Assembly: GCA_018377375.1 (NCBI GenBank)
Contig: JAGZZN010000002.1
Coordinates: 1-64,000 of the forward strand
Length of the DNA stretch: 64,000 nucleotides
Source of the DNA: Streptococcus parasanguinis
GTDB taxonomy: Bacteria > Bacillota > Bacilli > Lactobacillales > Streptococcaceae
Reading direction: 5' to 3'
Shown here: positions 18,905 to 27,583 of the stretch, one piece after another
How the letters are laid out: each line of letters starts with the position of its first letter
How positions within the stretch are numbered: the stretch's first letter is position 1
Notes under the pieces: model-generated
What the model was told of the DNA's origin: nothing
What the model saw: the letters and a program-made list of their open reading frames with translations, nothing else
Databases searched by the model: none
Program-made: the position numbers and the translations under genes

Positions 18905-19240
18905 CTAGTCCTCATCAGAAAACATCAGTTCATCTATTTTTTCTCTGTCCTCAGTAATTCCTTTGTAAGACTCAATTGTATTACTAAGGAAGTCCATATT
19001 TACCTCGTGATTGCCTTTGTATAAATATATTTGAGCACCTAATGCTTTAAGGATACCTAAGAGGTCCTTCATTTTTATTAATTCCTCTAAATTCAGATAA
19101 TCACATTCTAATAAAACTTCTCCCTTTTGGATCTTATTTTTTATTTCACCAATTGGTAAACCAATAGAGTTTCTTATCAATTTACAGGCTTCAAAATTAT
19201 TATCTGCCATTTTAACTTTTGAATAGACTACTGACATCAT
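18905..19240 (-). CDS. L7/L12-CTD-like small protein, probable immunity protein
   Basis: This 111-residue acidic protein is not recognised by name. Residues 15-75 (KLIRNSIGLPIGEIKNKIQ ... ILKALGAQIYLYK) follow the pattern of the ribosomal L7/L12 C-terminal fold, used also by some immunity proteins. It starts ten bases after the stop of a short toxin-like C-terminal fragment (19250-19327), the usual toxin-immunity order. It has no signal peptide. The immunity role is inferred from context. Confidence 0.55.
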   Translation of the reverse strand: MMSVVYSKVKMADNNFEACKLIRNSIGLPIGEIKNKIQKGEVLLECDYLNLEELIKMKDLLGILKALGAQIYLYKGNHEVNMDFLSNTIESYKGITEDREKIDELMFSDED

Positions 19241-19249
19241 TTCACCCTT

Positions 19250-19327
19250 TTAAAAATCTTGCATTATATTAATTCGTTTATCTGGTAAACTTGTTTTCCA
19301 GTTTCCACTATGCCAGCCGTAAAAATC
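19250..19327 (-). pseudogene. Possible beheaded toxin C-terminus
   Basis: A 25-codon reading frame without a start, preceded directly by TAG, encodes DFYGWHSGNWKTSLPDKR followed by INIMQDF and a stop. The composition (Trp, His, Gly, Lys) looks like a real protein end rather than random AT-rich sequence, and a probable immunity gene starts ten bases later. I infer the last piece of a secreted toxin whose body was deleted. The family is not identifiable. Confidence 0.45.
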
Positions 19328-19356
19328 CTATATAATAATTAGGCTTGTAGAGTGAA

Positions 19357-19761
19357 CTAGATATTCCCTGCGTCACCGTTTTCTTCATCAACAACCTCAA
19401 CATTCAAGTGACCATCATCCAGGTATTCTTCTTGAGTAATTTCACCGCTATGATACATAAATTGCTTATTTAATTTTATTGACGATTGCTTAAACTCCGA
19501 AAAACTATCTACTAATCCATCTAGAGCCAATAGAACATCTACAAAACCAGTTGTATAATCTTGATCTTTTGATGAAGAAATCTTATTTTTCTTTTTGTCT
19601 AACAAAGTAATACCATTTTTTAATTGCTCCAAATATTCTTCTATTTCATTCTCACAAGCTTTTAAATCAATAAGATATTCAGAAGCCTCCATATGTTGAT
19701 TACTATTTAGTTGTTCAAAAAAATCGATATACTGTCTTATTAGTTTGCTTACTTCAATCAT
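19357..19761 (-). CDS. Small helical acidic protein, paralogue of 20152-20496
   Basis: This 134-residue, wholly helical-looking protein has no signal or membrane segment. Its middle and end (KNGITLLDKK ... YTTGFVDVLLALDGLVDSF ... YHSGEITQEEY) match the plan of the protein at 20152-20496 (SGIHLIEKL ... YLNGEITKKEE), so the two look like diverged paralogues. It is the third gene of a helical trio preceding a toxin remnant, an order reminiscent of the small partner proteins upstream of LXG-type T7SS toxins. That link is inference. Confidence 0.6.
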   Translation of the reverse strand: MIEVSKLIRQYIDFFEQLNSNQHMEASEYLIDLKACENEIEEYLEQLKNGITLLDKKKNKISSSKDQDYTTGFVDVLLALDGLVDSFSEFKQSSIKLNKQFMYHSGEITQEEYLDDGHLNVEVVDEENGDAGNI

Positions 19762-19835
19762 TTATTTAGTCTCCGCCCTGCTCCTGCATTTCATGATTTT
19801 CTAATCCATCTAAATAATTTCCAAAAATTCTTTCA

Positions 19836-20150
19836 TCATGAACTACTTCGATCTATTTCGTCAGAAAGTCTAAGTAGTATATCACACAATTCTTCAAAGT
19901 CCAAAGCGAGATTGCCTACACCCACTATTAACTGTGAAATTGCCTCTCTATCTATCTTTTTATTTTGTGTTATAGAATTTGCTAACTTTTCATTTCCTTT
20001 TTTAAGCCAATCTACATGATTTGGAATGTAGTCTGATAAATAGTCTGCAAAGTCACCTAGATCTTCTACTGGAAACTTCACCTCGGATTGACTTGTTTGA
20101 ATCAATGAAATATTTTCAAAGACCTTATTCAATTCTTTCTCAATTGTCAT
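19836..20150 (-). CDS. Small helical protein, likely frameshifted at its 3' end
   Basis: This 104-residue protein starts at the ATG at 20150; its binding site overlaps the stop of the upstream gene. It is helical and acidic with no known domain. It ends abruptly at DRSSS, but the other reading frame continues over 19766-19858 as EVVHDERIFGNYLDGLEN then HEMQEQGGD and stop, just before the next start. This suggests a frameshift that removed a tail resembling those of its neighbours. Middle gene of the helical trio. Confidence 0.55.
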   Translation of the reverse strand: MTIEKELNKVFENISLIQTSQSEVKFPVEDLGDFADYLSDYIPNHVDWLKKGNEKLANSITQNKKIDREAISQLIVGVGNLALDFEELCDILLRLSDEIDRSSS

Positions 20151-20151
20151 T

Positions 20152-20496
20152 TTATTCTTCTTTCTTAGTGATTTCACCATTTAGATATCTAATTTTTTTT
20201 GAGACTTGTATATGAATTTCCCTCAAATCAGCAAAATAATTCTCAATATTCAGTAACGAAGTGTAAATATCAAACATCCCATTTAAGTATAATTGCTTGT
20301 CATCATTACTCAATGTATCCATATCTAGTTTTTCTATTAAATGAATTCCACTGACAAGATTATCAAAGTCATCTTGAAAATCTTCGTTAATATCCTCAGT
20401 AATATCTGATATCTTTTCTGAATCAACTAATTGTTCACTGTAATAAGAATTTAGTTTAGAATAAACGGCTGTTAATTGTTGTAATAATTCTTTCAT
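20152..20496 (-). CDS. Small helical acidic protein, first of the trio
   Basis: This protein of about 114 residues begins MKELLQQLTAVYSKLNSYYSEQ at 20496, behind AAGGAG at a slightly long spacing; an in-frame ATG at 20544 would add 16 residues but lacks a ribosome binding site. It is predicted helical, acidic and cytosolic, ending YLNGEITKKEE. It is a paralogue of the protein at 19357-19761. It is the first gene after the duplicated promoter at 20588-20656. The function is unknown; it may be a toxin chaperone or partner. Confidence 0.6.
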   Translation of the reverse strand: MKELLQQLTAVYSKLNSYYSEQLVDSEKISDITEDINEDFQDDFDNLVSGIHLIEKLDMDTLSNDDKQLYLNGMFDIYTSLLNIENYFADLREIHIQVSKKIRYLNGEITKKEE

Positions 20497-20587
20497 AACA
20501 ATTAAAACTCCTTCATTTGATTTAATGATATTTTGTAGATCCATCTAGATTCATTAGTTTTTTAAATTTCACTCTCTTGTCAAATAT

Positions 20588-20656
20588 ATCAGTATGTTGT
20601 TAGTATAACAAAAACACCCATAAAACGCGAAAACCATCCAAAATAATTTGAATGGT
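20588..20656 (-). promoter_or_regulatory. Duplicated promoter/terminator block, copy 2
   Basis: The core AGTATAACAAAAAC at 20602-20615 (minus-strand -10 TATACT) and the following AAAACCATCC/GAATGGT hairpin half match the block at 18774-18843. It would drive the helical trio and end the SUKH transcript. The two blocks flank genes 18905-20496 as diverged direct repeats. Confidence 0.65.
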
Positions 20657-20702
20657 CCAATACCTTTGAAACTTGGATGTCATTTTCAATAAAATTATAT
20701 GA

Positions 20703-21158
20703 TTATTTATCGATAGTTATTAAGGATAAAAAGTCAGAAAATGTATCAGCTATATAAAAAACATTTTCATCGTTAGAAGTTACGGGGAGGCTAAAGTTGC
20801 TGTCCCAAAAATACACACCTTTATCATCTCCTTCAGTAATTTGAATAAACATCCCACCTCCATACTCTACACCGAATATAAAAGTGGAGATAGGCATTTC
20901 AATTTTAAAATCGTTATTCCAACTAATGATGTTAAAATTCTCATCATCATTCACTCCTAAAAAGAAATTAATTAATAATTCTTCCTTTAAACTTGGAACC
21001 TTTAGTACTAAATAATTATTTTTTGGACAGCCTCCATTTGTTTTTGACAAAAATTCTTTATAATCTGTAGGAAGAGATATTTCCAATGCATCTTCTAATG
21101 AATTAAGGTCTGATTCATTTAAATTGCCAAAGGTTTTTAAATTTTCAATAATTTTCAT
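20703..21158 (-). CDS. SUKH (SMI1/KNR4) family immunity protein
   Basis: This 151-residue protein has the SUKH hallmarks: LEDALEISLPTDYKEFLSKTNGG near residue 22, then IFGVEYGGGMFIQI and the closing YIADTFSDFLSLI. SUKH proteins neutralise nuclease-type polymorphic toxins in the cytoplasm. Its ATG overlaps the stop of a WHH nuclease remnant as ATGA, so it was translationally coupled to its toxin. The toxin is now headless, leaving this as an orphan immunity gene. Confidence 0.88.
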   Translation of the reverse strand: MKIIENLKTFGNLNESDLNSLEDALEISLPTDYKEFLSKTNGGCPKNNYLVLKVPSLKEELLINFFLGVNDDENFNIISWNNDFKIEMPISTFIFGVEYGGGMFIQITEGDDKGVYFWDSNFSLPVTSNDENVFYIADTFSDFLSLITIDK

Positions 21159-21359
21159 TCTTTACCTCTCTTACTAATTGAAAAACCGCCTCTGTGAGTA
21201 AACTGAGTATGTATTTTAGTTGGAACCTCTTGTAAAGTTTTCCCGTCTTGATGGTGATGCCAGGTAGCATTAGCTTTTTTAGGAGATATACTATCTGCTT
21301 TTCTAAAATCTTTACTTCTTGTTGTAAATTCACCAATATTTATTTTTGAATTTGTCCTA
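21155..21359 (-). pseudogene. Beheaded WHH-family (HNH/Endo VII) toxin C-terminus
   Basis: This startless frame of about 68 codons encodes the catalytic tail ATWHHHQDGKTLQEVP then TKIHTQFTHRGGFSISKRG, matching the WHH class of HNH/Endonuclease VII toxins (Trp-His-His plus downstream His residues). It stops in an ATGA overlap with the SUKH gene. Upstream the frame runs a few codons into the end of the GAD-like gene and hits a stop, so the secretion and linker domains are gone. I read it as a recombination donor or relic. Confidence 0.85.
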
Positions 21360-21890
21360 TTAAATCTTCCCTACCAATGCGGTTATTAATAAGATATGCT
21401 CATACATCTTGACCTTATCTAGATGGTCCACATTTTTGAATCCGCCTAATGCTAACAAGGGTACAAAGCCAAAACACTGATCATAATCTAACAGACCATA
21501 TTTTTCAATCGCTTCATGGTAAAGCGGTAGGTCAAAATGTTTTGTAATATGATTACTATCTATAAATTTCAAAAAATTAGTAAAGTTTTTTATCATGATA
21601 TTAAAACTGCCATCTTTGTATTTAATAATTCCCAGATATTTGTTTTCTTCCCAAGTTATGATATCTCCAAATGTCGTAGCAAATATAGGAATAGCAATAT
21701 CACCCCTAAAATACGAATCTCTCACTAATTCACTATAGTCATCTGGGTTTATGACTTTTAGGTAGCCATTCAAAAAGGTACCCAAACCTTGGTTTTCCCA
21801 AATCTCAACCAATTCAACAGGGACTTTATCCTTATAATTTTCAATCACCTCTTTAGGCATGTCTGTAACTTTTACAAAATCTGAAATCAT
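21360..21890 (-). CDS. GAD-like / Tdi1-type immunity protein
   Basis: This 176-residue protein opens with PKEVIENYKDKVPVELVEIWENQGLGTF and contains NPDDYSELVRDSY and IPIFATTFGDIITWE, the pattern of GAD-like plus DUF1851 proteins that act as immunity factors for secreted toxins. It is cytosolic. It directly follows uvrC (11-base gap) and its tail abuts the WHH remnant in another frame, so it is probably a cassette added upstream of the WHH/SUKH pair. Confidence 0.82.
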   Translation of the reverse strand: MISDFVKVTDMPKEVIENYKDKVPVELVEIWENQGLGTFLNGYLKVINPDDYSELVRDSYFRGDIAIPIFATTFGDIITWEENKYLGIIKYKDGSFNIMIKNFTNFLKFIDSNHITKHFDLPLYHEAIEKYGLLDYDQCFGFVPLLALGGFKNVDHLDKVKMYEHILLITALVGKI

Positions 21891-21901
21891 TGTCCAACCT
21901 T

Positions 21902-23719
21902 TTAGTCTTTCTGTCCCTCAGCTTCTTTTTGACTTTCTTGTTTTTCACTTGAGTTCAATATTTCTTGCACCACCTCAGCAACTGCTCGTGGGATGCCGAC
22001 TGTGACGATCTCATCCACAGTGGCTTCTTTGATTTTAGTCAGTGACTTGAAGTGTTTCATCAGCAACTGCTTGCGTTTTGGTCCCAAGCCTTCGATACCG
22101 TCCAGCTGAGAGGAGAAGGAATTCTTGGACCTTAGCTGGCGGTGGAAGGTGATGGCAAAACGGTGAACTTCATCCTGGATTCGCTGGAGGAGGAAAAATT
22201 CCTGCGAGGTGCGCGAAAGTTCGATGACTTGGAGAGGATCGCCGAAGAGTAATTCATGCGTTTGGTGCTTGTCATTCTTTTGCAGACCTGCAATGGGAAT
22301 ATCCAGCCCCAACTCTTCTTGGATGACTTGCTTAGCGATATTGACCTGGCCCTGCCCCCCATCGATAACGATCAGATCAGGTGGCGTCAGGCCATCCCGC
22401 ATAACCCGGCTGTAGCGTCTGCGAATGACCTCCCGCATGCTGGCATAGTCATCTGGCCCAACGACGGTCTTGATCTTGTACTTGCGGTAGTCCTTTTTGC
22501 TTGGCTTCCCATTGACAAAGACCACCATGGCAGAGACCGGACTGGTCCCCATGATGTTGGAATTATCAAAAGACTCAATCCGCACAGGAGTTGGAATTTG
22601 CAGAAGTTTTCCAAGATTTTCAATAGCACCTTGGGTCTTCTCCATGGATTTTTCAAGGAGATTGAACTTCTGCTCCAGACTGACCCGCGCATTCTTGATG
22701 GCCAGATTGACCAACTGCTTCTTCTCCCCACGCTGGGGCTTGAGGACCTTGGTATCCACAAGGGCCTTGACCGCTTCCTCATCAATATCCTGAGGGATCA
22801 GGATTTCATTGGGGATCAGGTGAGACTTCTCCTGGTAAAACTGCCCTACATAAGTCAAGAAATCCTCGTCCGGATCATTGTAGTAAGGGAAGAGATTGAC
22901 ATCCCGCTCGATCAGCTTGCCCTGACGGACAAAGAAGACCTGCACACACATCCAGCCCTTGTCCACATAGTAGCCAAAGACATCCCGGTTCTGCAAATCC
23001 TTGGCCATGACTCGCTGTTTGGTCCGCAGGGTCCCGATGGCCTGGATCAGATCCCGATACTCGGCCGCCCGCTCAAATTCCATGTTTTGCGCTGCGGTAT
23101 TCATCTTGAGCTTGAGCTCATCGATAATCTTGTCATCCTGCCCCTTGAGGAAATCAGAAACCTCCTGAGCCATGCCCTTGAAATAGGCCTCATCCTTATG
23201 GCAGACCGTGTGGGCCATACACTGACCTAGATGGTAGTAAAAGCAGACCTTAGAAGGCGGATTGGTACACTTGCGGAATGGGAAAATTCGGTCTAAAAGT
23301 CGCTTGATCTCATTGGCCGCCCCTACATCCGGATAGGGACCGAAATAGAGGCCACCATCCTTTTTGACCTGGCGCGTGATAATGAGGCGCGGATAGCGCT
23401 CATTGGTAATCTTGATGAAGGGATAGGATTTATCATCCTTGAGCATGATATTGTACTTGGGCTTGTTCTCCTTGATCAGGTTGATCTCAAGAAGCAAGGC
23501 CTCAATATTGGACTCAGTGACGATAAACTCAAAATCCACAATCTCAGATACCAGCGCTTCTGTCTTGGTATCGTGGCTTCCTCTGAAATAGGACCGCACG
23601 CGATTGCGAAGATTCTTAGCCTTCCCCACATAGATGATGGTACCGTTCTTATCTTTGTGAATGTAACAGCCCGGACTCGTCGGCAAGAGCTCGAGCTTGG
23701 ATTTAATCAAGTTATTCAT
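21902..23719 (-). CDS. uvrC: Excinuclease ABC subunit C
   Basis: This 605-residue subunit makes both incisions of nucleotide excision repair. It has the GIY-YIG N-terminus ([19 protein letters not shown]), a UvrB-binding segment ([11 protein letters not shown] near residue 208), an RNase H-like C-terminal nuclease ([18 protein letters not shown]) and helix-hairpin-helix motifs at the end. Full length. The -10 sequence lies only eight bases before the ATG (see regulatory entry). Confidence 0.96.
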   Translation of the reverse strand: MNNLIKSKLELLPTSPGCYIHKDKNGTIIYVGKAKNLRNRVRSYFRGSHDTKTEALVSEIVDFEFIVTESNIEALLLEINLIKENKPKYNIMLKDDKSYPFIKITNERYPRLIITRQVKKDGGLYFGPYPDVGAANEIKRLLDRIFPFRKCTNPPSKVCFYYHLGQCMAHTVCHKDEAYFKGMAQEVSDFLKGQDDKIIDELKLKMNTAAQNMEFERAAEYRDLIQAIGTLRTKQRVMAKDLQNRDVFGYYVDKGWMCVQVFFVRQGKLIERDVNLFPYYNDPDEDFLTYVGQFYQEKSHLIPNEILIPQDIDEEAVKALVDTKVLKPQRGEKKQLVNLAIKNARVSLEQKFNLLEKSMEKTQGAIENLGKLLQIPTPVRIESFDNSNIMGTSPVSAMVVFVNGKPSKKDYRKYKIKTVVGPDDYASMREVIRRRYSRVMRDGLTPPDLIVIDGGQGQVNIAKQVIQEELGLDIPIAGLQKNDKHQTHELLFGDPLQVIELSRTSQEFFLLQRIQDEVHRFAITFHRQLRSKNSFSSQLDGIEGLGPKRKQLLMKHFKSLTKIKEATVDEIVTVGIPRAVAEVVQEILNSSEKQESQKEAEGQKD

Positions 23720-23727
23720 ACTCTCTA

Positions 23728-23760
23728 TTATATCAAAAAAGAGAGGCGCTTACCTCTCAA
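23728..23760 (-). promoter_or_regulatory. uvrC extended -10 promoter fused to an upstream terminator
   Basis: On the minus strand GAGAGG/CCTCTC plus TTTTTT (23739-23757) terminates the hemW-CPBP operon. The T-run flows into TGATATAAT (extended -10, TATAAT at 23728-23733), leaving eight bases to the uvrC ATG. There is no good -35. Transcription would start at or within a few bases of the start codon. Confidence 0.65.
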
Positions 23761-23784
23761 TTGTATGTATCCAACTTTACATCC

Positions 23785-24768
23785 TCAGCCTTTGAGATTA
23801 GCCATCTGGAAGATCGGAATCACATAAGGAACAATAGACATCAGGATAGTGAATAGCACGAAGAACCAGAACCAGAAGGAATCGAGGGCACGCTGCAAAA
23901 CTCCCGGTTGAGGTTTATTGGCTTGAATATAAGCCTTGATAGCTGGCCATTTAGTCGCAAGAACCACTATCATCACAATGGAACCAATGGCTAAAACACC
24001 GATTTGGAGCCAATTCGCTAGTCCCTCATCCACATGATAGGCCACATAATGCAAGCCTTGGGAAATGACAAAGTTATTGAAAATGTGATAGAAAATAGCC
24101 CACCAGATATTGTATTCAAAGGCAATGTAGCCAAATCCTAAACCGATGATACTCGCAAAGAAGAGCTGATCAAAATTGGCATGGAAGAGTCCAAATAAGA
24201 TAGCCGTCATAACAATGGCAAAGATTTTCCCGTAACGCTCCAAGCCTCGCAAGCCGGCCCCACGGAAGAAGAATTCCTCTGTGATAGGACCAAAAAATCC
24301 AGCATACAAGAGCATGGTCCATGATCGCTCAATCGTATCACCTAGATCGGGTGTTGGAGAATGAAGGCCAATGGTCTCAAACATGCGCTCAATCACTTGT
24401 GTCATCACAGATGAAAAGACTTGAGAAAAGCCAAGAAAGGCGAGAAGAATAAAGAAGACTGAAAGAGTCATCTTACGTCCCTTGTGCTTAAGATCATATT
24501 TATAAAGGGCCTTCTTGCGATAGGCATTAAAGAGAAAGAGTCCAATGGAAATAGAGATAAGGTAGGGAATACCAGCCCAAACATTCAGGGCATTGAGTTT
24601 TTCCGTTACTTGACTTGGATCTTTTCTGAGAGAGCCTGCTATGGTCAATCCAAGGAGGACTTCCCACAGGACGGTTACCAAGGTCATTACCAAGAGATAA
24701 ATGGCAAGGGTCCCGGAATACCTTCCTATATCTTTTTTAGGGTCTAATAATCGGTTGTATTGGTTCAT
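23785..24768 (-). CDS. CPBP-family intramembrane glutamic protease
   Basis: This 327-residue multi-pass protein has the Abi/CAAX-protease motifs: EEFFFRGAGLRGLER near residue 165, FGLFHAN near 198 and YHIFNNF near 233, which hold the catalytic Glu and His residues. Homologues process peptides or prenylated proteins, and some give bacteriocin immunity; the substrate here is unknown. Its start overlaps the stop of the next gene upstream by four bases. Last gene of the hemW operon. Confidence 0.88.
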   Translation of the reverse strand: MNQYNRLLDPKKDIGRYSGTLAIYLLVMTLVTVLWEVLLGLTIAGSLRKDPSQVTEKLNALNVWAGIPYLISISIGLFLFNAYRKKALYKYDLKHKGRKMTLSVFFILLAFLGFSQVFSSVMTQVIERMFETIGLHSPTPDLGDTIERSWTMLLYAGFFGPITEEFFFRGAGLRGLERYGKIFAIVMTAILFGLFHANFDQLFFASIIGLGFGYIAFEYNIWWAIFYHIFNNFVISQGLHYVAYHVDEGLANWLQIGVLAIGSIVMIVVLATKWPAIKAYIQANKPQPGVLQRALDSFWFWFFVLFTILMSIVPYVIPIFQMANLKG

Positions 24769-25385
24769 TTCTTCCTCCTAGAAAATAGATAAAAACTCGC
24801 ACACATTCCTTCGTATAAGACAAAGAAAATCAAAAAGGCATGCATAAAGTAGTCTTCTGGTAATGCAAGAATAATCGAATCCACGCGCGGATCAAAGAGC
24901 CAAGTATTGTCCCCAGCAAATAAGACCTGATGAAAAAGCGTAAAGAATTGATCAAAACCAATTATAACAGTCATCACTGCAAGCACTACTGGTAAAACCA
25001 TCATCCAAAAGAAGAGACTTCGGTACAAGGCCAGGTAGCCTTTTTTGACGACTGTCCGCATAAAATGGATAAAACCAGGTAGAGTGACCAAGAAAACGAC
25101 CGTCACCAAATGAAACAGGTACTTGACAGCCTCAAAATGGTGCAAACCATTTTTTGAAGAGGGGAATTGAGGCATCTTCAACACCCATTGAAAAGGATTG
25201 GTCAAATAGTTCATCAAGACATTAAAATTCTTCATGATGACTGAAGCCGAAAAACCAGTTCGACTTTGAATCCCCAACCAATGAATCTCCACGGGATAGA
25301 GGGCCCAAGCGAGAGCAATGGTGAGAAGAATCGTAGCTGACAAGATAAAGAAAAATTGGTTTATTGATTTCAAACTTCTAAGCAT
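24765..25385 (-). CDS. TIGR01906-type integral membrane protein
   Basis: This 206-residue protein with about five membrane helices is of the conserved TIGR01906 family of Firmicutes, function unknown. The typical middle region [19 protein letters not shown] and outer-loop residues are visible. The ATG at 25385 follows GGAG at good spacing and overlaps the end of the NagD-like gene; overlap at both ends shows operon membership. Confidence 0.8.
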   Translation of the reverse strand: MLRSLKSINQFFFILSATILLTIALAWALYPVEIHWLGIQSRTGFSASVIMKNFNVLMNYLTNPFQWVLKMPQFPSSKNGLHHFEAVKYLFHLVTVVFLVTLPGFIHFMRTVVKKGYLALYRSLFFWMMVLPVVLAVMTVIIGFDQFFTLFHQVLFAGDNTWLFDPRVDSIILALPEDYFMHAFLIFFVLYEGMCASFYLFSRRKK

Positions 25386-26148
25386 CAAAATCCCACTCCG
25401 CTAAACTGGAAACAACATGTGTCGGTGCAATTGGTAAGGTCGGCACTTCTTCTGGTTTGGTAAAACCTGTCGTCACCAAAAGGGTTGGAATCCCATTGTC
25501 AATACCAGCACGAATATCTGTTAGATAATTATCCCCTACCATAACGACTTCTTCTCTTTCAAACCCCAGATGTTCAATAGCCTTATCCATGATGATGGCC
25601 TTTGGTTTCCCAATGATCACTGGCTCGACCCGTGTCGCTGCTTCGACAAGGGCAATCAGGGATCCTGCTCCTGGCATCAAGCCACGCTCTGTTGGAATGT
25701 TCAGGTCCGGATTGGTCCCAATAAAGTGCGCTCCTTTTTGAATCGCCAAGGTCGCAAGAGCAAACTTCTCATAATCCACTTGCCAATCCAGTCCAATCAC
25801 CACATAATCAGGTGCTTCTTCATCCATGATATAGCCAGCTTCTTCAATAGCATCTTTGAGCCCCGCTTCTCCGATCACATAGACCTTTTTGCCCAAATTT
25901 TGGTCATTCATGTAGTCAATGGTCGCAAGGGTAGCTGTATAGATAGTCGAAACTGGGGTTTCAATATTGAAATGAGTGGCCAGCATATCCCGAACAGTCT
26001 CTGGTGTGCGGGTTGTATTGTTGGTCACAAAGAGATAGGGAATCTCACGCGCCTGCAGTTCATGAACAAAAGCTTCTCCTGCAGGAATTCGTGATTTTCC
26101 TTTGTAAATAGTGCCATCCAAATCAATCAAATAGCCCTTATAGTGCAT
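25378..26148 (-). CDS. NagD-like HAD phosphatase
   Basis: This 256-residue HAD phosphatase of the TIGR01457 type has motif [12 protein letters not shown] near residue 8, motif [12 protein letters not shown] near 41, and motif [15 protein letters not shown] near 204. It likely dephosphorylates small phosphometabolites in the cytoplasm. It ends inside the start of the membrane-protein gene and begins at the stop of the next, so all are cotranscribed. Confidence 0.9.
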   Translation of the reverse strand: MHYKGYLIDLDGTIYKGKSRIPAGEAFVHELQAREIPYLFVTNNTTRTPETVRDMLATHFNIETPVSTIYTATLATIDYMNDQNLGKKVYVIGEAGLKDAIEEAGYIMDEEAPDYVVIGLDWQVDYEKFALATLAIQKGAHFIGTNPDLNIPTERGLMPGAGSLIALVEAATRVEPVIIGKPKAIIMDKAIEHLGFEREEVVMVGDNYLTDIRAGIDNGIPTLLVTTGFTKPEEVPTLPIAPTHVVSSLAEWDFDA

Positions 26149-26835
26149 TTATTCTTCCCTTTCTGTGTCAGCTTCTTCATGAAACTTCTCTGCATCGACT
26201 CGTCCACCAGAACCATATAAGAGCAATGCTCCAGCATAGAGGACAAATTGTAACACCAAACCTGTAAAATTAATCCCTTGACTTCCCGATTGGGTGAACA
26301 AGAAGGATGCTACCATGAGGATCACAATGGTCAATAACAAGCCTATCACGGTTGCCTGATCCACACTGATTTGATAAACCGTGCGTTTAGTGCTCCGATT
26401 TTTCCCGTCAGACTTAGTTTCTGGTTGCAAATTCTCCACAAAATCCGTCACCAAGGTCGCAGCGAGGCTGACTGTCGTGCTAAAGAGCACGCCTTGAGAC
26501 AAGCGGCGATAGAAATTGGACCAGAAGGATCCTGATTGGCTAGTAATCCCAATCGAGAAGATCATGACCGGTAAAAGAAAGGCCAAGGTGAAATGGATCC
26601 AGACCCGATACCAGCGTATATCTTCTCTTAAAAAGCGATTAAAACTCTCTAAATTCAAGCGATAGCGGAAAAATTTATAAATTTCCTCTACCAGGATGAT
26701 GCCCAAAGCACAAAGAGTCAAGAGCCAATCTCCCAACATGTACAAAGGGTTCTTTTGACGCTTGGCATAGGCCACAACCCGTTTTTGATAGCTTTCAAGT
26801 TCCTGTTTTTTATTTTTTAATCTTCTACTTTCCAT
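26149..26835 (-). CDS. Uncharacterised membrane protein
   Basis: This 228-residue protein is not recognised. It has a basic N-terminus (ESRRLKNKKQELESYQKR), then about five membrane segments (around 33-50, 77-98, 112-130, 165-182, 192-210) and a charged C-terminus. There is a weak binding site (GGAAT) before the ATG, which overlaps the thioesterase gene by 11 bases, suggesting coupled translation. It has no catalytic motif that I can see. Operon with thioesterase and phosphatase genes. Confidence 0.6.
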   Translation of the reverse strand: MESRRLKNKKQELESYQKRVVAYAKRQKNPLYMLGDWLLTLCALGIILVEEIYKFFRYRLNLESFNRFLREDIRWYRVWIHFTLAFLLPVMIFSIGITSQSGSFWSNFYRRLSQGVLFSTTVSLAATLVTDFVENLQPETKSDGKNRSTKRTVYQISVDQATVIGLLLTIVILMVASFLFTQSGSQGINFTGLVLQFVLYAGALLLYGSGGRVDAEKFHEEADTEREE

Positions 26836-27580
26836 AATTCCAACCCTTTTCTTCTACTTCTTCCCACTCAATTTCAGCTTGGGCATTGATCTGACTATCT
26901 GAAGTAATTTGGTGCTGAGTTTTCAAGCCCTCTTGTTCATATTGAGAGGTGATGAGACCTCCTGCTAGCACTTCTTTGACATATTTTAGATGAACTTTTT
27001 TAGGGATATGATGGGTCAAGAAGTCTGCTCCCATCACCTCAAAAACCCAGTCCAAGTACTTGCTATTGTTGACATGTCCGTTCATATCCAAGTCGTAAAA
27101 CCGAACCCGATATTCTTGTTCGACGCCGCCTTCTAATTCTTTGAAACGGGGACCACGGAGCATGGTTTTTGAAAATTCAGAGTCAAAGGCATCCGTGATT
27201 TCACTCATAACAGGATGAACCTTGCGTGTATCACGATCCATCAAGACAAAGGTCGCGACCATCTCAATGATAGTATTTCCTGCTTCATCCTTGATATTAA
27301 AGGCCCGGTAGCAGAAAAGTCGATTGTGACTCTTGGCATAGGTTTCGATAGTGATTTTCTCATCAAAAACAGGGAGACGCTCGATCTTCATATTGTAATC
27401 CGTGATAATCCAGACTAGATTGTAGTTCTCTAAAATGTACATATCACTCATACCCAGCTCAATCGATTGCATGCCCGATACCTGTAAAGACAGCAAGATC
27501 AATTGGGGAATCTTAATATAACCATTGACATCGCTCATATCAAACGGAATTTTCATGCTGTATTCAAATGTTTTTGCCAT
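26825..27580 (-). CDS. Acyl-ACP thioesterase
   Basis: This 251-residue double-hotdog protein of the acyl-ACP thioesterase family (Pfam Acyl-ACP_TE) shows the N-terminal hotdog pattern IVWIITDYNMKIERLP and the catalytic Asn/His region YDLDMNGHVNNSKYLDWVFE near residue 168. It releases fatty acids from acyl carrier protein. It sits three bases downstream of hemW in a constant operon of streptococci. Confidence 0.88.
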   Translation of the reverse strand: MAKTFEYSMKIPFDMSDVNGYIKIPQLILLSLQVSGMQSIELGMSDMYILENYNLVWIITDYNMKIERLPVFDEKITIETYAKSHNRLFCYRAFNIKDEAGNTIIEMVATFVLMDRDTRKVHPVMSEITDAFDSEFSKTMLRGPRFKELEGGVEQEYRVRFYDLDMNGHVNNSKYLDWVFEVMGADFLTHHIPKKVHLKYVKEVLAGGLITSQYEQEGLKTQHQITSDSQINAQAEIEWEEVEEKGWNYGK

Positions 27581-27583
27581 TTT

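Noticed and set aside
21145..21336. 63-codon minus-strand frame
   Set aside because: It is out of frame with the WHH toxin tail, which has clear family motifs over the same bases.
22256..23230. Long open frame (324 codons) on the plus strand
   Set aside because: It lies wholly antisense to uvrC, has no ribosome binding site and its composition mirrors uvrC codons.
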